Below are positions 39,337 through 49,466 of a stretch of 64,000 nucleotides of DNA, piece by piece. Location: contig JANQNX010000010.1 of NCBI GenBank assembly GCA_028279365.1, forward strand, positions 332,206 to 396,205. The letters run 5' to 3'. The DNA comes from Gammaproteobacteria bacterium. GTDB lineage: Bacteria > Pseudomonadota > Gammaproteobacteria > Eutrophobiales > Eutrophobiaceae. Both the position numbers and the translations under genes were made by a program. Position 1 is the first letter of the stretch. Each line of letters begins with the position of its first letter. The notes beneath the pieces are model-generated. The model worked only from the letters and a program-made list of their open reading frames with translations, did not search any database and was not told the DNA's origin.

Positions 39337-40431
39337 TTATGACAAATGCTGCTTGGCTAGATAGTCATGCGTGCGCATTTCCTCCAAACGACTGACAGTA
39401 CGTTTAAACCCCTCCGCCAGCCGTTTACCTGTATATAAGTCAACAGGTTCTGCCTCAGCGGTAACGATCAGTTTGACATGTCGATCGTAGAACTCATCAA
39501 TCAAGGTCATGAAACGTTTCGCCAGATCGTTTTCCATGTCCGTCATCACAGTCACATTAGCCAACAATACCGTTTGAAACTGACGGGCCAGCTCGATGTA
39601 ATCCGCCGGTCCTCGCGGACCATCGCACAGCGCAACAAATTCAAACCAGGCGACGCCGTCACCACATAACACGGTTTCAATCTCCCGGCCCTCAATCTCG
39701 AGTGTTTTGTTTGCAACGCCCTCATCCGGACTAATATGCACAAAATTGTTTCTCAGCATGGCTTCAGCCTGATCATCCAAGGGCACATGGTAGATCTCAG
39801 CCTGGTCAAGGAATTTCAATCGATAATCAATACCGGAATCAATATTGACGACCCGGGTGTGTGATTTGATTAACGCAATCGCCGGGAGAAACCGCTCTCG
39901 CTGCAATCCGCCTTGATATAAATCATCGGGATGTTGATTAGACGTGGCGACCAATACCACACCTCGCTCAAACAATGCCTCAAACAAACCTGCCAGCAAC
40001 ATCGCATCGGTAATATCAGACACATGAAATTCATCGAAACAGATAACCCGTGTCTTGCTGGCAATATCATCAGCGATTAACGTAAGCGGACTCTCGGTAT
40101 TCTTCAGCGCTTTTAATTGATGATGTATTGATTGCATGAAGCGATGAAAATGAATGCGCATTTTTTCTTCAAACGGCAAACACGAATAAAAGCAATCCAC
40201 CAGATAGGTTTTACCACGACCCACGCCGCCCCAAAAATAAAGCCCTTTGGTAGTCTCATTTTTCTTGAACAGCGCTGCGCGAATACCGGCTAGCAACGAT
40301 GGCTTGTTCTCTATTGCTATCAATTCATCAAATAATACCTGAATACATTCCACTGCTTTTTGCTGCGACGGATCGAATTCAAAATCCTCTCGCTGCAGAT
40401 CAAGCTGATACTTCTCTATGGGTGTTGTCAT
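39337..40431 (-). CDS. zapE: Cell division protein ZapE (AFG1-like ATPase)
   Basis: 364 residues of the AFG1/ZapE family: Walker A in FWGGVGRGKTYLVDCFY, Walker B ICFDEFHVSDITDAM, and the sensor region VLVATSNQHPDDLYQGGLQRERFLPAI. ZapE is a cytoplasmic ATPase that acts on FtsZ during constriction under stress or low oxygen. It is transcribed leftward away from the membrane protease gene. Confidence 0.96.
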   Translation of the reverse strand: MTTPIEKYQLDLQREDFEFDPSQQKAVECIQVLFDELIAIENKPSLLAGIRAALFKKNETTKGLYFWGGVGRGKTYLVDCFYSCLPFEEKMRIHFHRFMQSIHHQLKALKNTESPLTLIADDIASKTRVICFDEFHVSDITDAMLLAGLFEALFERGVVLVATSNQHPDDLYQGGLQRERFLPAIALIKSHTRVVNIDSGIDYRLKFLDQAEIYHVPLDDQAEAMLRNNFVHISPDEGVANKTLEIEGREIETVLCGDGVAWFEFVALCDGPRGPADYIELARQFQTVLLANVTVMTDMENDLAKRFMTLIDEFYDRHVKLIVTAEAEPVDLYTGKRLAEGFKRTVSRLEEMRTHDYLAKQHLS

Positions 40432-40499
40432 GATGGAATCTATTCAGCAAAATAAAATCTATTTGTTATAGAATCATAAAATAGTATCACGACCCGCCT

Positions 40500-41186
40500 A
40501 TGCTACCAGCGCTGATTATCGTATTCGTTCTACTCGTTATTTTTGTCCCACAGTTTTGGGTCAAGGCTGTGCTGAAAAAATACGACACCCCAATTAGTGA
40601 GATGCCGGGCACTGGTGCCGAACTGGTCAGCCACCTGAAAAATAAATTTAACCTGGAAAAACTGGATGTTGAGATAGCTGAGCAGAATAACGATCACTAT
40701 GACCCCAGAGCAAAAACGGTCAGGCTATCGGAAAGTAATTTTAATGGTACCTCACTGACCGCAGTCACTATCGCCGCACATGAATTTGGACATGCACTGC
40801 AGGATCACACGGCATACAAACCCTTACAATGGCGAACGCGCTTTGCCGAGTTTTCATCCATCGCACAAAAGCTCGCATCAGTCATACTACTGTCCTTACC
40901 CTTTTCCTTTATTCTGGTAAAAGTCCCGTTTTTTAATCTGACTTTGTTACTCAGCGGCTTGAGTGTGATGTTTTTACCGGTGATATTACATCTGATGACC
41001 TTACCGGTTGAGTTTGACGCCAGTTTTAACCGTGCCTTACCGATCCTTGAGAAAGGTGAGTACTTACCAGCATCCGCATTGCCGATAGCCAGAAAAATAT
41101 TAACCGCTGCGGCATTGACCTATGTTGCTGCATCCTTAGCCAGTCTGCTTAATTTTTATCGCTGGTTAGCGATACTCAGAAGATAA
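40500..41186 (+). CDS. Membrane zinc metallopeptidase (YugP-like, DUF2268/neutral zinc type)
   Basis: 228 residues with an N-terminal membrane anchor (LPALIIVFVLLVIFVPQFWV). A DHYDPRAKTVRLSESNFNGTSLTAVTIAAHEFGHALQDH segment follows, whose HEFGH is the zinc and catalytic motif. Two further membrane spans lie at about 120-175, and the last is near the C terminus. It matches the YugP family of putative membrane zinc proteases, found in many bacteria without a defined target. The genes on both sides face other directions, so it appears to be a single-gene unit. Confidence 0.9.
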   Translation: MLPALIIVFVLLVIFVPQFWVKAVLKKYDTPISEMPGTGAELVSHLKNKFNLEKLDVEIAEQNNDHYDPRAKTVRLSESNFNGTSLTAVTIAAHEFGHALQDHTAYKPLQWRTRFAEFSSIAQKLASVILLSLPFSFILVKVPFFNLTLLLSGLSVMFLPVILHLMTLPVEFDASFNRALPILEKGEYLPASALPIARKILTAAALTYVAASLASLLNFYRWLAILRR

Positions 41187-41194
41187 ATCTGCGC

Positions 41195-42271
41195 CTAAAA
41201 CAGTTGCTGCTGTTGCCCGCTCAACACCGGTTTAATAAAGCTATGACAATTTAATTGAATGTGTTCGCCTTTCGCTATGCCCAAACGGGCACAGCACTTA
41301 TTAAAACGTTGTTGGATTAAATCAGCGAAAACACCGGTACCTTTCAGGCGCTGACGATAATCAGCATCGTAGTCTTTTCCACCACGTGACTGCCGAATGA
41401 CACTCATGACATGCTCGGCTTTGTCTGGATAGTGATGCTGTAACCATTGTTTAAATAATGTCTTGATTTCATGTGGCAGCCTCAGCAAGACATAACCGGC
41501 ACTCTCAATACCTGCGGAGTTTGCTTGTTCGAGTACTGTTTCCATTTCGTGATCGTTGATAAAAGGAATCACCGGAGCAAACATCACACCGACCGGGATG
41601 CCTGCTTGTGATAATGTCTTTAGGGTTTGTAAGCGTCTTGCCGGTGCGGTTGCTCGCGGCTCCATGCTTTGCATCAGAATATTGTTAAGCGTGGTGATAG
41701 AAATAAACACTTTCACCAGATTGTCTTTCGCCATTGACGACAATAAATCCAGATCGCGCTCAACCAGACTGGACTTGGTAACAATAGTTACAGGATGTCT
41801 GGTCTCATGCAGTAATTCAATGATCTGGCGCGTGACCTTCAAGCCACGTTCAATTGGTTGATAGGCATCGGTGTTACCACCTAATGCAATCGGACTACAT
41901 TGGTAAGTTGGTGCGGATAATTCCCGCTTTAACAGTTCGACCGCATTTTTCTTGTAGAACAACCGGGTTTCAAAATCCAGGCCGGGTGACAAGTCCATAT
42001 AGGCATGTGCAGGCCGTGCATAACAATAAATACAGCCATGCTCACAACCGCGATAAGGATTAATCGACTGGGTGAACGGAATATCCGGCGAGTTATTGGA
42101 AGAAATAATACGTTTCGCCTTTTCTTCGACCACAGTCGTTGTCGGTTTGGTATTACTCTCTGCAGTGAGCCACCCGTCATCAATCCGTTCGCGGGTATTT
42201 TCTAAAAAACGCGCATCCGGATTACTGGCGGTTCCCCGCCCCTTGATCTCGTCTTGTTCAGGAAGCGTCAT
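41195..42271 (-). CDS. PA0069-family radical SAM protein
   Basis: About 358 residues from the ATG at 42271; an ATG at 42334 would add residues untypical of the family. The N-terminal IKGRGTASNPDARF and the radical SAM cluster in GCEHGCIYCYARPAHAYMD (CxxxCxxC) are characteristic of the group related to spore photoproduct lyase. SAM-binding strand segments such as VTIVTKSSLVERDLDLL follow. The reaction is not known. The gene is divergent from rmuC with about 100 bp between the chosen starts. Confidence 0.9.
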   Translation of the reverse strand: MTLPEQDEIKGRGTASNPDARFLENTRERIDDGWLTAESNTKPTTTVVEEKAKRIISSNNSPDIPFTQSINPYRGCEHGCIYCYARPAHAYMDLSPGLDFETRLFYKKNAVELLKRELSAPTYQCSPIALGGNTDAYQPIERGLKVTRQIIELLHETRHPVTIVTKSSLVERDLDLLSSMAKDNLVKVFISITTLNNILMQSMEPRATAPARRLQTLKTLSQAGIPVGVMFAPVIPFINDHEMETVLEQANSAGIESAGYVLLRLPHEIKTLFKQWLQHHYPDKAEHVMSVIRQSRGGKDYDADYRQRLKGTGVFADLIQQRFNKCCARLGIAKGEHIQLNCHSFIKPVLSGQQQQLF

Positions 42272-42375
42272 CAGTAAAATAATCTGCTCAAATTCGGTTG
42301 TCGAATGATAGTATAAGTCTCCTAAATGCTTCATCAACTACACTCATTTATACCGGCTCACGCGTAATACAGATT

Positions 42376-43698
42376 ATGCTGCTTCCCATCTACGCTGACG
42401 CGATTTTATTGATTCTGCTGGTGCTGGTGATATTCCTGTTATACCGCTCCTATCTGGGTAACGCAGTGAACAGCAGCCTGATTCGACTGGAAACGCGTTT
42501 TGACGAACAACAAAAACAACTGGATCGTTTTCAGGAACAGCTTAACCGTGCTCAAACCGCACAGATTGAAGCCTTGTTCAAACAATCCGCCAATCTGTCG
42601 GAAACCATGGCAGATTTGAAACATCAGCTAAGTCGTTTGTTGGGCGAACATCAAACCCGTTTCGAGCAGCGTCAGGGTGAGGCAATTAAAACCCTGAATG
42701 AAAGTTTACAAACCGGCATGACCCAGTCACAACAACAAGTGAATGAATCACTGTCACGTAATATTGAAGGCTTGATGAAACAGGTCAACCAATTGACTGA
42801 AAAAACCGACTTACGCCTGAAAGAGATCAGCGGTCAGGTAGAAAAACGATTAGCAGAAGGATTTGAAAAAACAACGGCAACATTCACTGATATTGTTAAA
42901 CGCCTGGCATTAATTGATGAGGCACAAAAAAAGATCACCGAGCTATCCGGCAATGTCGTCAGTCTGCAAGAGGTATTAAACGATAAACGTTCACGCGGGG
43001 CATTTGGAGAAGTTCAATTAAATTCACTTATCAGTAATGTGATGCCTGAATCCAGTTTTAACATTCAGCACAAACTCTCGAATGATAAAGTCGCCGACTG
43101 TGTCCTGTTTCTGCCCGAACCAACCGGCAACATCGCGATTGATTCCAAATTTCCGCTGGAATCATATCGAAAGATGACCGATCTGACCTTAAGCAGTCAT
43201 GAACGTAATCAGGCAGAAAAGCAGTTTCGCACTGATGTCAGTAAACATATTAAAGACGTCAGTGAAAAATATATTATTAAAGGCGAAACCTCGGATGGCG
43301 CTGTGATGTTTATACCGGCCGAGGCTATCTTTTCAGAAATCCAATCACATTACCCGGATCTGGTGGATCGTGCTCACCGGTCCAGAGTCTGGATGGTGTC
43401 ACCAACCACGTTATGGGCGACCTTGAACACCGCTCGGGCAGTATTGAAAGATGCCGCCACCCGTGAACAGATTCATATCATCCAGGAACACCTGCGTCAT
43501 CTCGCAGCGGATTTTGGTCGCTTCCAACAGCGTATGGATGACCTGGCAAAGCATATCGATCAGGCCCATCGCGATGTCGACAAGATCAATACATCGGCTA
43601 AAAAAATCAGCCATCGCTTCGAAAAAATCGAAAACGTCGAACTGGGAAATACTAAACAAGTCACACTTTCTGCCGATAATAATGATAATAGTGACTAA
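42376..43698 (+). CDS. rmuC: DNA recombination protein RmuC
   Basis: 440 residues from the ATG at 42376, which places a membrane anchor (YADAILLILLVLVIFLLY) at the N terminus. A long coiled coil covers about 30-190 and a nuclease-like domain follows with SRGAFGEVQLNSLI and DSKFPLESYRKM. RmuC limits inversions at short inverted repeats. The family-typical C-terminal helix VDKINTSAKKISHRFEKIENVEL is present. Confidence 0.93.
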   Translation: MLLPIYADAILLILLVLVIFLLYRSYLGNAVNSSLIRLETRFDEQQKQLDRFQEQLNRAQTAQIEALFKQSANLSETMADLKHQLSRLLGEHQTRFEQRQGEAIKTLNESLQTGMTQSQQQVNESLSRNIEGLMKQVNQLTEKTDLRLKEISGQVEKRLAEGFEKTTATFTDIVKRLALIDEAQKKITELSGNVVSLQEVLNDKRSRGAFGEVQLNSLISNVMPESSFNIQHKLSNDKVADCVLFLPEPTGNIAIDSKFPLESYRKMTDLTLSSHERNQAEKQFRTDVSKHIKDVSEKYIIKGETSDGAVMFIPAEAIFSEIQSHYPDLVDRAHRSRVWMVSPTTLWATLNTARAVLKDAATREQIHIIQEHLRHLAADFGRFQQRMDDLAKHIDQAHRDVDKINTSAKKISHRFEKIENVELGNTKQVTLSADNNDNSD

Positions 43699-43789
43699 TA
43701 TTGCATTGCATCAATTTTAATCTTGTTTATAATCAAATAGTAACTATGCAAAATACGCTTTTATTTTTACAGTTTGCTAGTGTAAGCAG

Positions 43790-44608
43790 ATGGAGCTAAG
43801 AGGTATCATTTTTGATGTCGACGGCACCCTTGCCGATACTGAAGAATTGCATCGTCTCGCGTTCAACAAGGCATTCAGCGATTTTGATCTCGACTGGCAC
43901 TGGTCCGAACAGCAGTATTACGACATCCTCTCGATTTCCGGCGGCAAAGAACGCTTTAAGTATTGTCTTGATAACGATCTCGAACTCAAGGATCAGATCA
44001 AAGATGTCCCGGGCTTCATCATTGACTTACATCGCTGTAAATCTGAACATTATCAAAACTTGCTTCGAAGCGATGAGTTACAGTTACGTTCTGGCGTAGA
44101 GCGTCTGATTAGCGAAGCCATAGACGAAGATATTTCCCTGGGTATCGCCACTAGCTCATCAACGGATAATTTCAATACGCTGGTTGAACAAACACTGTCA
44201 GTTGATCCCAACGAGATTTTCAAAACGATTGTGACTTGCGATGTTGTCTCCGACAAAAAACCCTGCCCAGTAGTATATCAATGTGCCATGTCAGGATTGG
44301 GACTGACACCTGAGGTTTGTGTTGCGATTGAAGATACTAGCAATGGAAATGAAGCTGCAATTAATGCCGGTATCACCAGTATTATTACGACGCATGCCTA
44401 CACCAAAGATAATGACTTCAACGGCGCATCTTTGGTCATTGATAAACTGGGTGAAACAAATGAGCCTTTCACTAGCAGCCAGGGCGAGACCTATGGCAAA
44501 CAAATGGTAGATGTTGAGTTAATCCAAAAGATTATACTTCGTCAATGTGACAAAGAGTTTACGACCGACTTTGACGACACCCCAAACTACGCTGCCCAAT
44601 CAAGATAA
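43790..44608 (+). CDS. HAD-superfamily phosphatase, CbbY-like
   Basis: 272 residues with the HAD nucleophile motif GIIFDVDGTLADTE. The cap region reads FDLDWHWSEQQYYDILSISGGKERF, the GIATSSSTDNF segment carries motif II, and CVAIEDTSNGNEAAINAG gives motif IV. This is the CbbY/CbbZ-like branch, whose members dephosphorylate sugar phosphates or isomerise them. In Calvin-cycle bacteria CbbY removes xylulose bisphosphate, but no other Calvin genes are in the window, so the substrate is unsettled. Confidence 0.88.
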   Translation: MELRGIIFDVDGTLADTEELHRLAFNKAFSDFDLDWHWSEQQYYDILSISGGKERFKYCLDNDLELKDQIKDVPGFIIDLHRCKSEHYQNLLRSDELQLRSGVERLISEAIDEDISLGIATSSSTDNFNTLVEQTLSVDPNEIFKTIVTCDVVSDKKPCPVVYQCAMSGLGLTPEVCVAIEDTSNGNEAAINAGITSIITTHAYTKDNDFNGASLVIDKLGETNEPFTSSQGETYGKQMVDVELIQKIILRQCDKEFTTDFDDTPNYAAQSR

Positions 44609-44725
44609 TTACACATAAAAAATTATTCCACGTATACTAGCTACAGTATCTTTTAACAGGAATTAAACGGTGTAACATAGCTCCTTATAGCGATCACCTG
44701 CTAAACATTATCCGAATATAGATAT

Positions 44726-45637
44726 ATGACCTTATCTGAACTACGTTACATAGTAGCAGTAGCAAAAGAACTTCATTTTGGCCGTGCGGCAGAACGTTGT
44801 TTTGTGAGCCAGCCAACCTTGAGTGTCGCTGTTAAAAAACTCGAAGACGAACTCGACGTTACTCTGTTTGAACGGCATCAACATGAAGTCGCGATTACTG
44901 AAATTGGCCAAACGATTGTCAGACAGGCTGAAATTATTCTTAATGAAGCCAATAACCTGAAAGAGATAGCGCTAAATAACAAGGACGAACTCAGCGGCGA
45001 ACTTAAGCTGGGAATTATTTATACAATTGGGCCTTATTTGTTACCCGATATGATTTCGTTGATGAACAATTCAGAATCCAATCTCTCTTTTATCATCGAA
45101 GAAGACTACACCGTCAATTTGTCGAAGAAATTAAAAGCAGGCGAAATCGACATTGCCATTATGGCGAACCCTTACGAGGAGAGCGGTATCAATACTGAAG
45201 TACTTTACAAGGAACCGTTTGTTGTTGCACTACCTAAACAACACCCGTTGGCAAAAAAGAAAAAACTGAATCCGGATGATTTGCTGGACGATACCATGCT
45301 GCTGTTAAAAACTGGCAACTGTTTTCGGGATCAGGTACTGGAGCTTTGTCCGAGTTGTATCAACCCGATGAAAAAAACCAAAGAGATTCAAAAAACGCTC
45401 GAAAGCAGCTCCATCGAAACCATTAGACAAATGGTCGCAGCAGATGTCGGTATCACCATCCTGCCCTCACTCTCGACAAAACAGAATACCGGTTTGAATA
45501 GCCTGCTTGAGTTCAGACCATTCAATAAACCGATACCGCATCGGGAAGTCATTATCGCCTATCGTAAATCCTATCCCAGGATGAAAGCGGTCGAGTATGT
45601 TAAAGAGCTGATTAAAAACTGTAAGCTCGATCTTTAA
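44726..45637 (+). CDS. oxyR: Hydrogen peroxide-sensing LysR regulator OxyR
   Basis: 303 residues with the LysR helix-turn-helix at the N terminus (LHFGRAAERCFVSQPTLSVAVKKLEDELDVTLFER). The effector domain contains LLKTGNCFRDQVLELC, two cysteines nine residues apart. They match the Cys199/Cys208 pair of OxyR, which forms a disulfide on H2O2 exposure and turns on peroxide defence genes. No peroxidase gene is adjacent, so its targets lie elsewhere. Confidence 0.92.
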   Translation: MTLSELRYIVAVAKELHFGRAAERCFVSQPTLSVAVKKLEDELDVTLFERHQHEVAITEIGQTIVRQAEIILNEANNLKEIALNNKDELSGELKLGIIYTIGPYLLPDMISLMNNSESNLSFIIEEDYTVNLSKKLKAGEIDIAIMANPYEESGINTEVLYKEPFVVALPKQHPLAKKKKLNPDDLLDDTMLLLKTGNCFRDQVLELCPSCINPMKKTKEIQKTLESSSIETIRQMVAADVGITILPSLSTKQNTGLNSLLEFRPFNKPIPHREVIIAYRKSYPRMKAVEYVKELIKNCKLDL

Positions 45638-45657
45638 CCAGCTTCTCCTGAAAGAAC

Positions 45658-47046
45658 TTAGGGCTTTATTACCAGAAAGGCCGCTGTATTACCTCGAATA
45701 ATTCTAAACAGCAGTGCATCATCTTTCTTATTCACTGCATCAAGAAATTGTCCCATGTTTACTACATCCATTCGATTCACAGACGTAATCACATCACCTT
45801 CTCGTAGACCACTCACCCAGGCGATACTGCCGCGTTCGACTTTTATTACCTGAACACCGTTTACTTTTCGAAAGTAAGGGCTGTCCTGTTTTATTTCACC
45901 TACCGTCACACCTTGTAATAGTTTGTTAACTGAGCGTGGCGAGGAAGAATTATTGGCTGCAATACGATTCTCTTCAACCGTGATCGTGAAGCGCTTTTCT
46001 TTTCCGTTACGTAACACGGTCATTTTGACTTTTTGACCAATCGGTAATAGCCCTACACGATTCCTTAAATCACCAGCATTGCGAATTCGTTTACCGTCAA
46101 CCGATAAAACGATATCACCCGGTTTCAGTCCCGCTTTATCAGCCGGTGATTTTTCCAGCACTTCATTAATGATAGCTCCGGATCGTCGTTCTAAATCAAA
46201 CGCTTCAGCTAACTCGGGACTGATGTCCTGCATGCTCACGCCGAGATAAGCGCGCTTCACCTCACCAGTTTCAAGCAACTGTTCCATGATCTGTAACGCC
46301 ATGTTAATCGGGATGGCGAAGCCAATACCAATATTGCCACCACTTTGAGAAAAAATAGCGGTATTAATTCCAACCAGTTCCCCGCGAAGATTCACCAGTG
46401 CCCCGCCGGAATTACCCGGATTAATCGATGCATCCGTCTGGATAAAATCTTCATAGCCTTCGATACCCAAACCACTTCGGCTCAGGGCACTGATGATGCC
46501 TGAGGTAACAGTTTGTCCCAGGCCAAAGGGATTACCAATCGCAACGACAAAATCACCCACGTTAATCGAATCGGAATCTGTAGTCTGAATGTCCGTCAGG
46601 TTTTTTGCCGGCACCTTGATCACCGCCACATCGGTTTCAGGATCGGTACCGACGACTTCTGCTTCTAACTGTTGCCCATCTCGCATCGTGACCGTAATTT
46701 GGATAGCGTTGGCAATGACATGATTGTTGGTCAAGATTAATCCGCGTTTGGCATCAACTATCACACCGGAACCCAAACTACTGGTTTTACGCTCAATCAT
46801 CTGATCCGGTACACCAAAAAAACGTCGAAAAAACGGATCGGCAAAGAGCGGATTCATGTTTTGTTGAATGCGACCTTCCGTCGCGATATTAACCACCGCC
46901 GGTGTTACCTTCTCCAGCATGGGTGCCAGACTGGGTAACTGTTTCCCATCAACTTCTATGGGTAATGCAGCATTCACCAATGACGCAAAAAGAGAAACTA
47001 AAATAAAAAAAGCGTGATAAATACCTAGCTTCAAACTGTTCTTCAT
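45658..47046 (-). CDS. degQ: Periplasmic serine protease, Do/DegQ type
   Basis: 462 residues with a signal peptide (about 1-26). A trypsin-like domain has the triad His in LTNNHVIANA, Asp in TDPETDVAVIKV and Ser in GNSGGALVN. Two PDZ domains follow (about 260-350 and 370-455), which recognise misfolded C termini. DegQ/MucD-type proteins degrade or chaperone damaged envelope proteins. It lies just beyond an hsp20 gene in the same direction but is separated from it by a terminator. Confidence 0.93.
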   Translation of the reverse strand: MKNSLKLGIYHAFFILVSLFASLVNAALPIEVDGKQLPSLAPMLEKVTPAVVNIATEGRIQQNMNPLFADPFFRRFFGVPDQMIERKTSSLGSGVIVDAKRGLILTNNHVIANAIQITVTMRDGQQLEAEVVGTDPETDVAVIKVPAKNLTDIQTTDSDSINVGDFVVAIGNPFGLGQTVTSGIISALSRSGLGIEGYEDFIQTDASINPGNSGGALVNLRGELVGINTAIFSQSGGNIGIGFAIPINMALQIMEQLLETGEVKRAYLGVSMQDISPELAEAFDLERRSGAIINEVLEKSPADKAGLKPGDIVLSVDGKRIRNAGDLRNRVGLLPIGQKVKMTVLRNGKEKRFTITVEENRIAANNSSSPRSVNKLLQGVTVGEIKQDSPYFRKVNGVQVIKVERGSIAWVSGLREGDVITSVNRMDVVNMGQFLDAVNKKDDALLFRIIRGNTAAFLVIKP

Positions 47047-47120
47047 GGGATCGTTTCCTGATTTTTTTATATTAGTAAAAGGCGGTGGTTTTAAAGTTCA
47101 ATAGGGATAATTGAGAACAT

Positions 47121-47147
47121 AAAAAAGGCGGGCTGACCCCGCCTTTG
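47121..47147 (-). terminator. Rho-independent terminator behind hsp20
   Basis: On the minus strand a 9-bp GC-rich stem AAAGGCGGG/CCCGCCTTT with a five-base loop is followed by TTTTTT. It sits 17 bp behind the hsp20 stop and before the degQ start. Confidence 0.9.
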
Positions 47148-47163
47148 TCTACATCAATCAGAT

Positions 47164-47607
47164 TTAGCTCTTCACTTCGATACGACGTGGCTGCACCTTT
47201 TCATGCTTGGGCAAAACGATAGTTAACACACCATCTTTACCTGTCGCCTCAATGCGATCAGCATCAGCCGTATCCGGCAGGCTAAAACGTCGATAAAAGG
47301 TGCCGCTCATTCGCTCGACGCGCGTGTAAGCTTCGTTCTCCTGTTTATTTTCAGAAGTCCGTTCACCTTTAATACTCAAAATACCATCTTCCATGGTGAT
47401 ATCGATATCCTTCGGATCGACACCCGGCAGGTCGGCAGTAATTAAAAAGCGATTTTGCTCTTCTTTAATATCGACGGCTGGACGCCAATGACTGGTGACC
47501 ACATTTGAGTAATCACTGTCTCCGTTATTTTGGTCAAGATAGCCTCGATTCAATTGTTGCTGAACACGTTCCAATAAATTCCAGGGTTCATAAGATGAAA
47601 GCGTCAT
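47164..47607 (-). CDS. Small heat shock protein Hsp20
   Basis: 147 residues from the ATG at 47607, which has GTGGAGGA as ribosome site; an in-frame GTG at 47622 is part of that site. An alpha-crystallin domain (about 40-135) contains WRPAVDIKEEQNRFLITADLPGVDPKDIDI, LSIKGERTSE and GTFYRRFSLPDTADADRIEATGKDGVLTIVLPK. It holds unfolding proteins in a refoldable state. No sigma-32 promoter was confirmed by eye. Confidence 0.95.
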   Translation of the reverse strand: MTLSSYEPWNLLERVQQQLNRGYLDQNNGDSDYSNVVTSHWRPAVDIKEEQNRFLITADLPGVDPKDIDITMEDGILSIKGERTSENKQENEAYTRVERMSGTFYRRFSLPDTADADRIEATGKDGVLTIVLPKHEKVQPRRIEVKS

Positions 47608-47697
47608 AGTGTTATCCTCCACAAGTCAGTTAGTTAACACGACATATTGTCTTGCTAACTAAATGGGGATAGCCGTTATTTTTTCAAGTTAGAAAAA

Positions 47698-48345
47698 CTA
47701 GATTCGGTAAGCCGTTTTTGTCATCACTTTGGATATCACGGACATGACACGTTTGATCGGTTTGGGTAATTCGTTGGCACCCGCATGTTCCGCTGTCGTT
47801 GCGTGCTTTAATTCATCAGTTCGCATTTGCTCAAGTATGGCTCGGGTGCGTGTGTCATCAGCAGGTATCTGCAGTAAGTGTTTATCGAGATGACGAACAA
47901 CCTGATATTCAGTTTCTGCCAAAAAACCCAGATTCCATTTATCACCGAAACTACCGGCAATTAATCCAATTCCAAACGACCCGGCATACCATAGCGGCTG
48001 CAAATAACTCGGGTGATCGTCTAATTCGCGCAGTCGAGCTTCACACCAGTCGAGGTGATCAATCTCCTCGTCAGCCGACTGCATCATATCTTGCTTGAGT
48101 TCGTCACTGTCAGCAGTCAGGGACTGGGCCTTATATAATGCCTGAGCGGCTATTTCACCCGCGTGATTCACCCGCATTAATGCGGCTATTTCCTGTTTTT
48201 GTTGCACAGATAATGGTGCTTCGGGCTGATCGGCTGCCGGGTAATCGCGAGCGCCTCTGTTATGGTCAGACTCATGCAGGTTCTTGAGCGCACTATCGAA
48301 AGCGACAATCAAATTATCTAGCCCACTAAACTTTTGATTTTTCAT
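47698..48345 (-). CDS. coq7: Demethoxyubiquinone hydroxylase Coq7
   Basis: 215 residues of the ferritin-like di-iron Coq7 family: MRVNHAGEIAAQALYKAQ, EEIDHLDWCEARL, GLIAGSFGDKWNLGFLAETE and ELKHATTAEHAG carry the repeated ExxH iron ligands. It adds the C6 hydroxyl in ubiquinone synthesis, replacing the flavin enzyme UbiF. It shows that the organism respires with ubiquinone. The gene is divergent from rplM. Confidence 0.96.
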   Translation of the reverse strand: MKNQKFSGLDNLIVAFDSALKNLHESDHNRGARDYPAADQPEAPLSVQQKQEIAALMRVNHAGEIAAQALYKAQSLTADSDELKQDMMQSADEEIDHLDWCEARLRELDDHPSYLQPLWYAGSFGIGLIAGSFGDKWNLGFLAETEYQVVRHLDKHLLQIPADDTRTRAILEQMRTDELKHATTAEHAGANELPKPIKRVMSVISKVMTKTAYRI

Positions 48346-48519
48346 GCTTTTCTATAAATGTACTGTCTATTAACCGATATGTTAATGCGTTACGAATGTC
48401 ATAATCCAGAGCTAAACGATCTATTTGCCAATTAGCAGCCTTGTTATATTGACACAAATGGGGTCAATCCGTAGTATTCACGCTCTTTTTTCAGGGCAAT
48501 TCGAATTCTAGGACAAAGC

Positions 48520-48948
48520 ATGAAGACCTTTACTGCAAAACCTGCTGAAGTCAAACGCGACTGGTATGTTGTTGATGCGACGGGTAAGACGCTAGGCCGG
48601 CTGGCTAGCGAAGTCGCACATCGCCTGCGCGGCAAACATAAAGCAGAATATACCCCTCACGTTGACACTGGCGATTACATTGTTGTGATCAATGCCAAAG
48701 ATATTCGCGTCAGTGGCAACAAACGTACCGATAAGCTTTATTATCATCACACCGGTTACCCTGGCGGTATTAAATCCATCAGTTTTGAAAAACAGATCGC
48801 AAAAAAACCTGAAAAAGTCATCGAGACTGCAGTAAAAGGCATGCTTCCCAAAGGTCCACTTGGACGAGCAATGTATCGTAAATTAAAAGTGTATCCTGAT
48901 GCGCAACATCAGCATGCTGCGCAACAACCACAGGTATTGGAGATTTAA
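48520..48948 (+). CDS. rplM: 50S ribosomal protein L13
   Basis: 142 residues, standard for L13: [45 protein letters not shown] and [19 protein letters not shown]. It is followed by rpsI after 2 bp, as in almost all bacteria. Excess free L13 represses its own operon in E. coli by binding the rplM leader. Confidence 0.99.
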   Translation: MKTFTAKPAEVKRDWYVVDATGKTLGRLASEVAHRLRGKHKAEYTPHVDTGDYIVVINAKDIRVSGNKRTDKLYYHHTGYPGGIKSISFEKQIAKKPEKVIETAVKGMLPKGPLGRAMYRKLKVYPDAQHQHAAQQPQVLEI

Positions 48949-48950
48949 TC

Positions 48951-49340
48951 ATGGCAGACACCTACTACAGTACTGGACGACGCAAGAACGCTTCTGCCCG
49001 CGTTTTTCTTAAAAAGGGTTCCGGTCAAATCACAATCAACAATCGCACGTTGGAACAATATTTCGGACGTGAAACCGGACAAATGATTGTTCGCCAACCA
49101 TTGGAAACTATCGATATGGTTGATAACTTTGATTTCAACATTACTGTTACCGGTGGTGGCATTTCAGGACAAGCCGGTGCTATTCGCCATGGTATTACCC
49201 GTGCCCTGATTGAATATGATGAAACCTTACGTAAGCCATTGCGCCAGGCCGGTTTTGTTACACGTGATGCAAGAGAAGTGGAAAGAAAGAAAGTCGGTCT
49301 ACACAAGGCCCGCAAACGTCCACAATTCTCAAAACGTTAA
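48951..49340 (+). CDS. rpsI: 30S ribosomal protein S9
   Basis: 129 residues with [17 protein letters not shown] at the start and the basic tail RKRPQFSKR that reaches into the ribosomal P site. It is translated from the rplM transcript. A strong terminator follows 21 bp behind its stop codon. Confidence 0.99.
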   Translation: MADTYYSTGRRKNASARVFLKKGSGQITINNRTLEQYFGRETGQMIVRQPLETIDMVDNFDFNITVTGGGISGQAGAIRHGITRALIEYDETLRKPLRQAGFVTRDAREVERKKVGLHKARKRPQFSKR

Positions 49341-49361
49341 TTGCTTGCCGATTAACAATTT

Positions 49362-49390
49362 TAAAAAAGAGGGGTTACCCTCTTTTTTTT
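49362..49390 (+). terminator. Rho-independent terminator of rplM-rpsI
   Basis: A stem AAAAGAGGG/CCCTCTTTT with a four-base loop is followed by a run of eight T. Confidence 0.92.
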
Positions 49391-49466
49391 GCTGTAAAGA
49401 AAATGATGAGGGTTAATCCAATACTGGTATTATGGATTCTGACCTATGATTTTAGATGGTTCGACA

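Noticed and set aside
44670-44725. OxyR autoregulatory site before oxyR
   Set aside because: Two ATAG units are seen but the spacing does not fit the ATAG-N7-CTAT repeat pattern.
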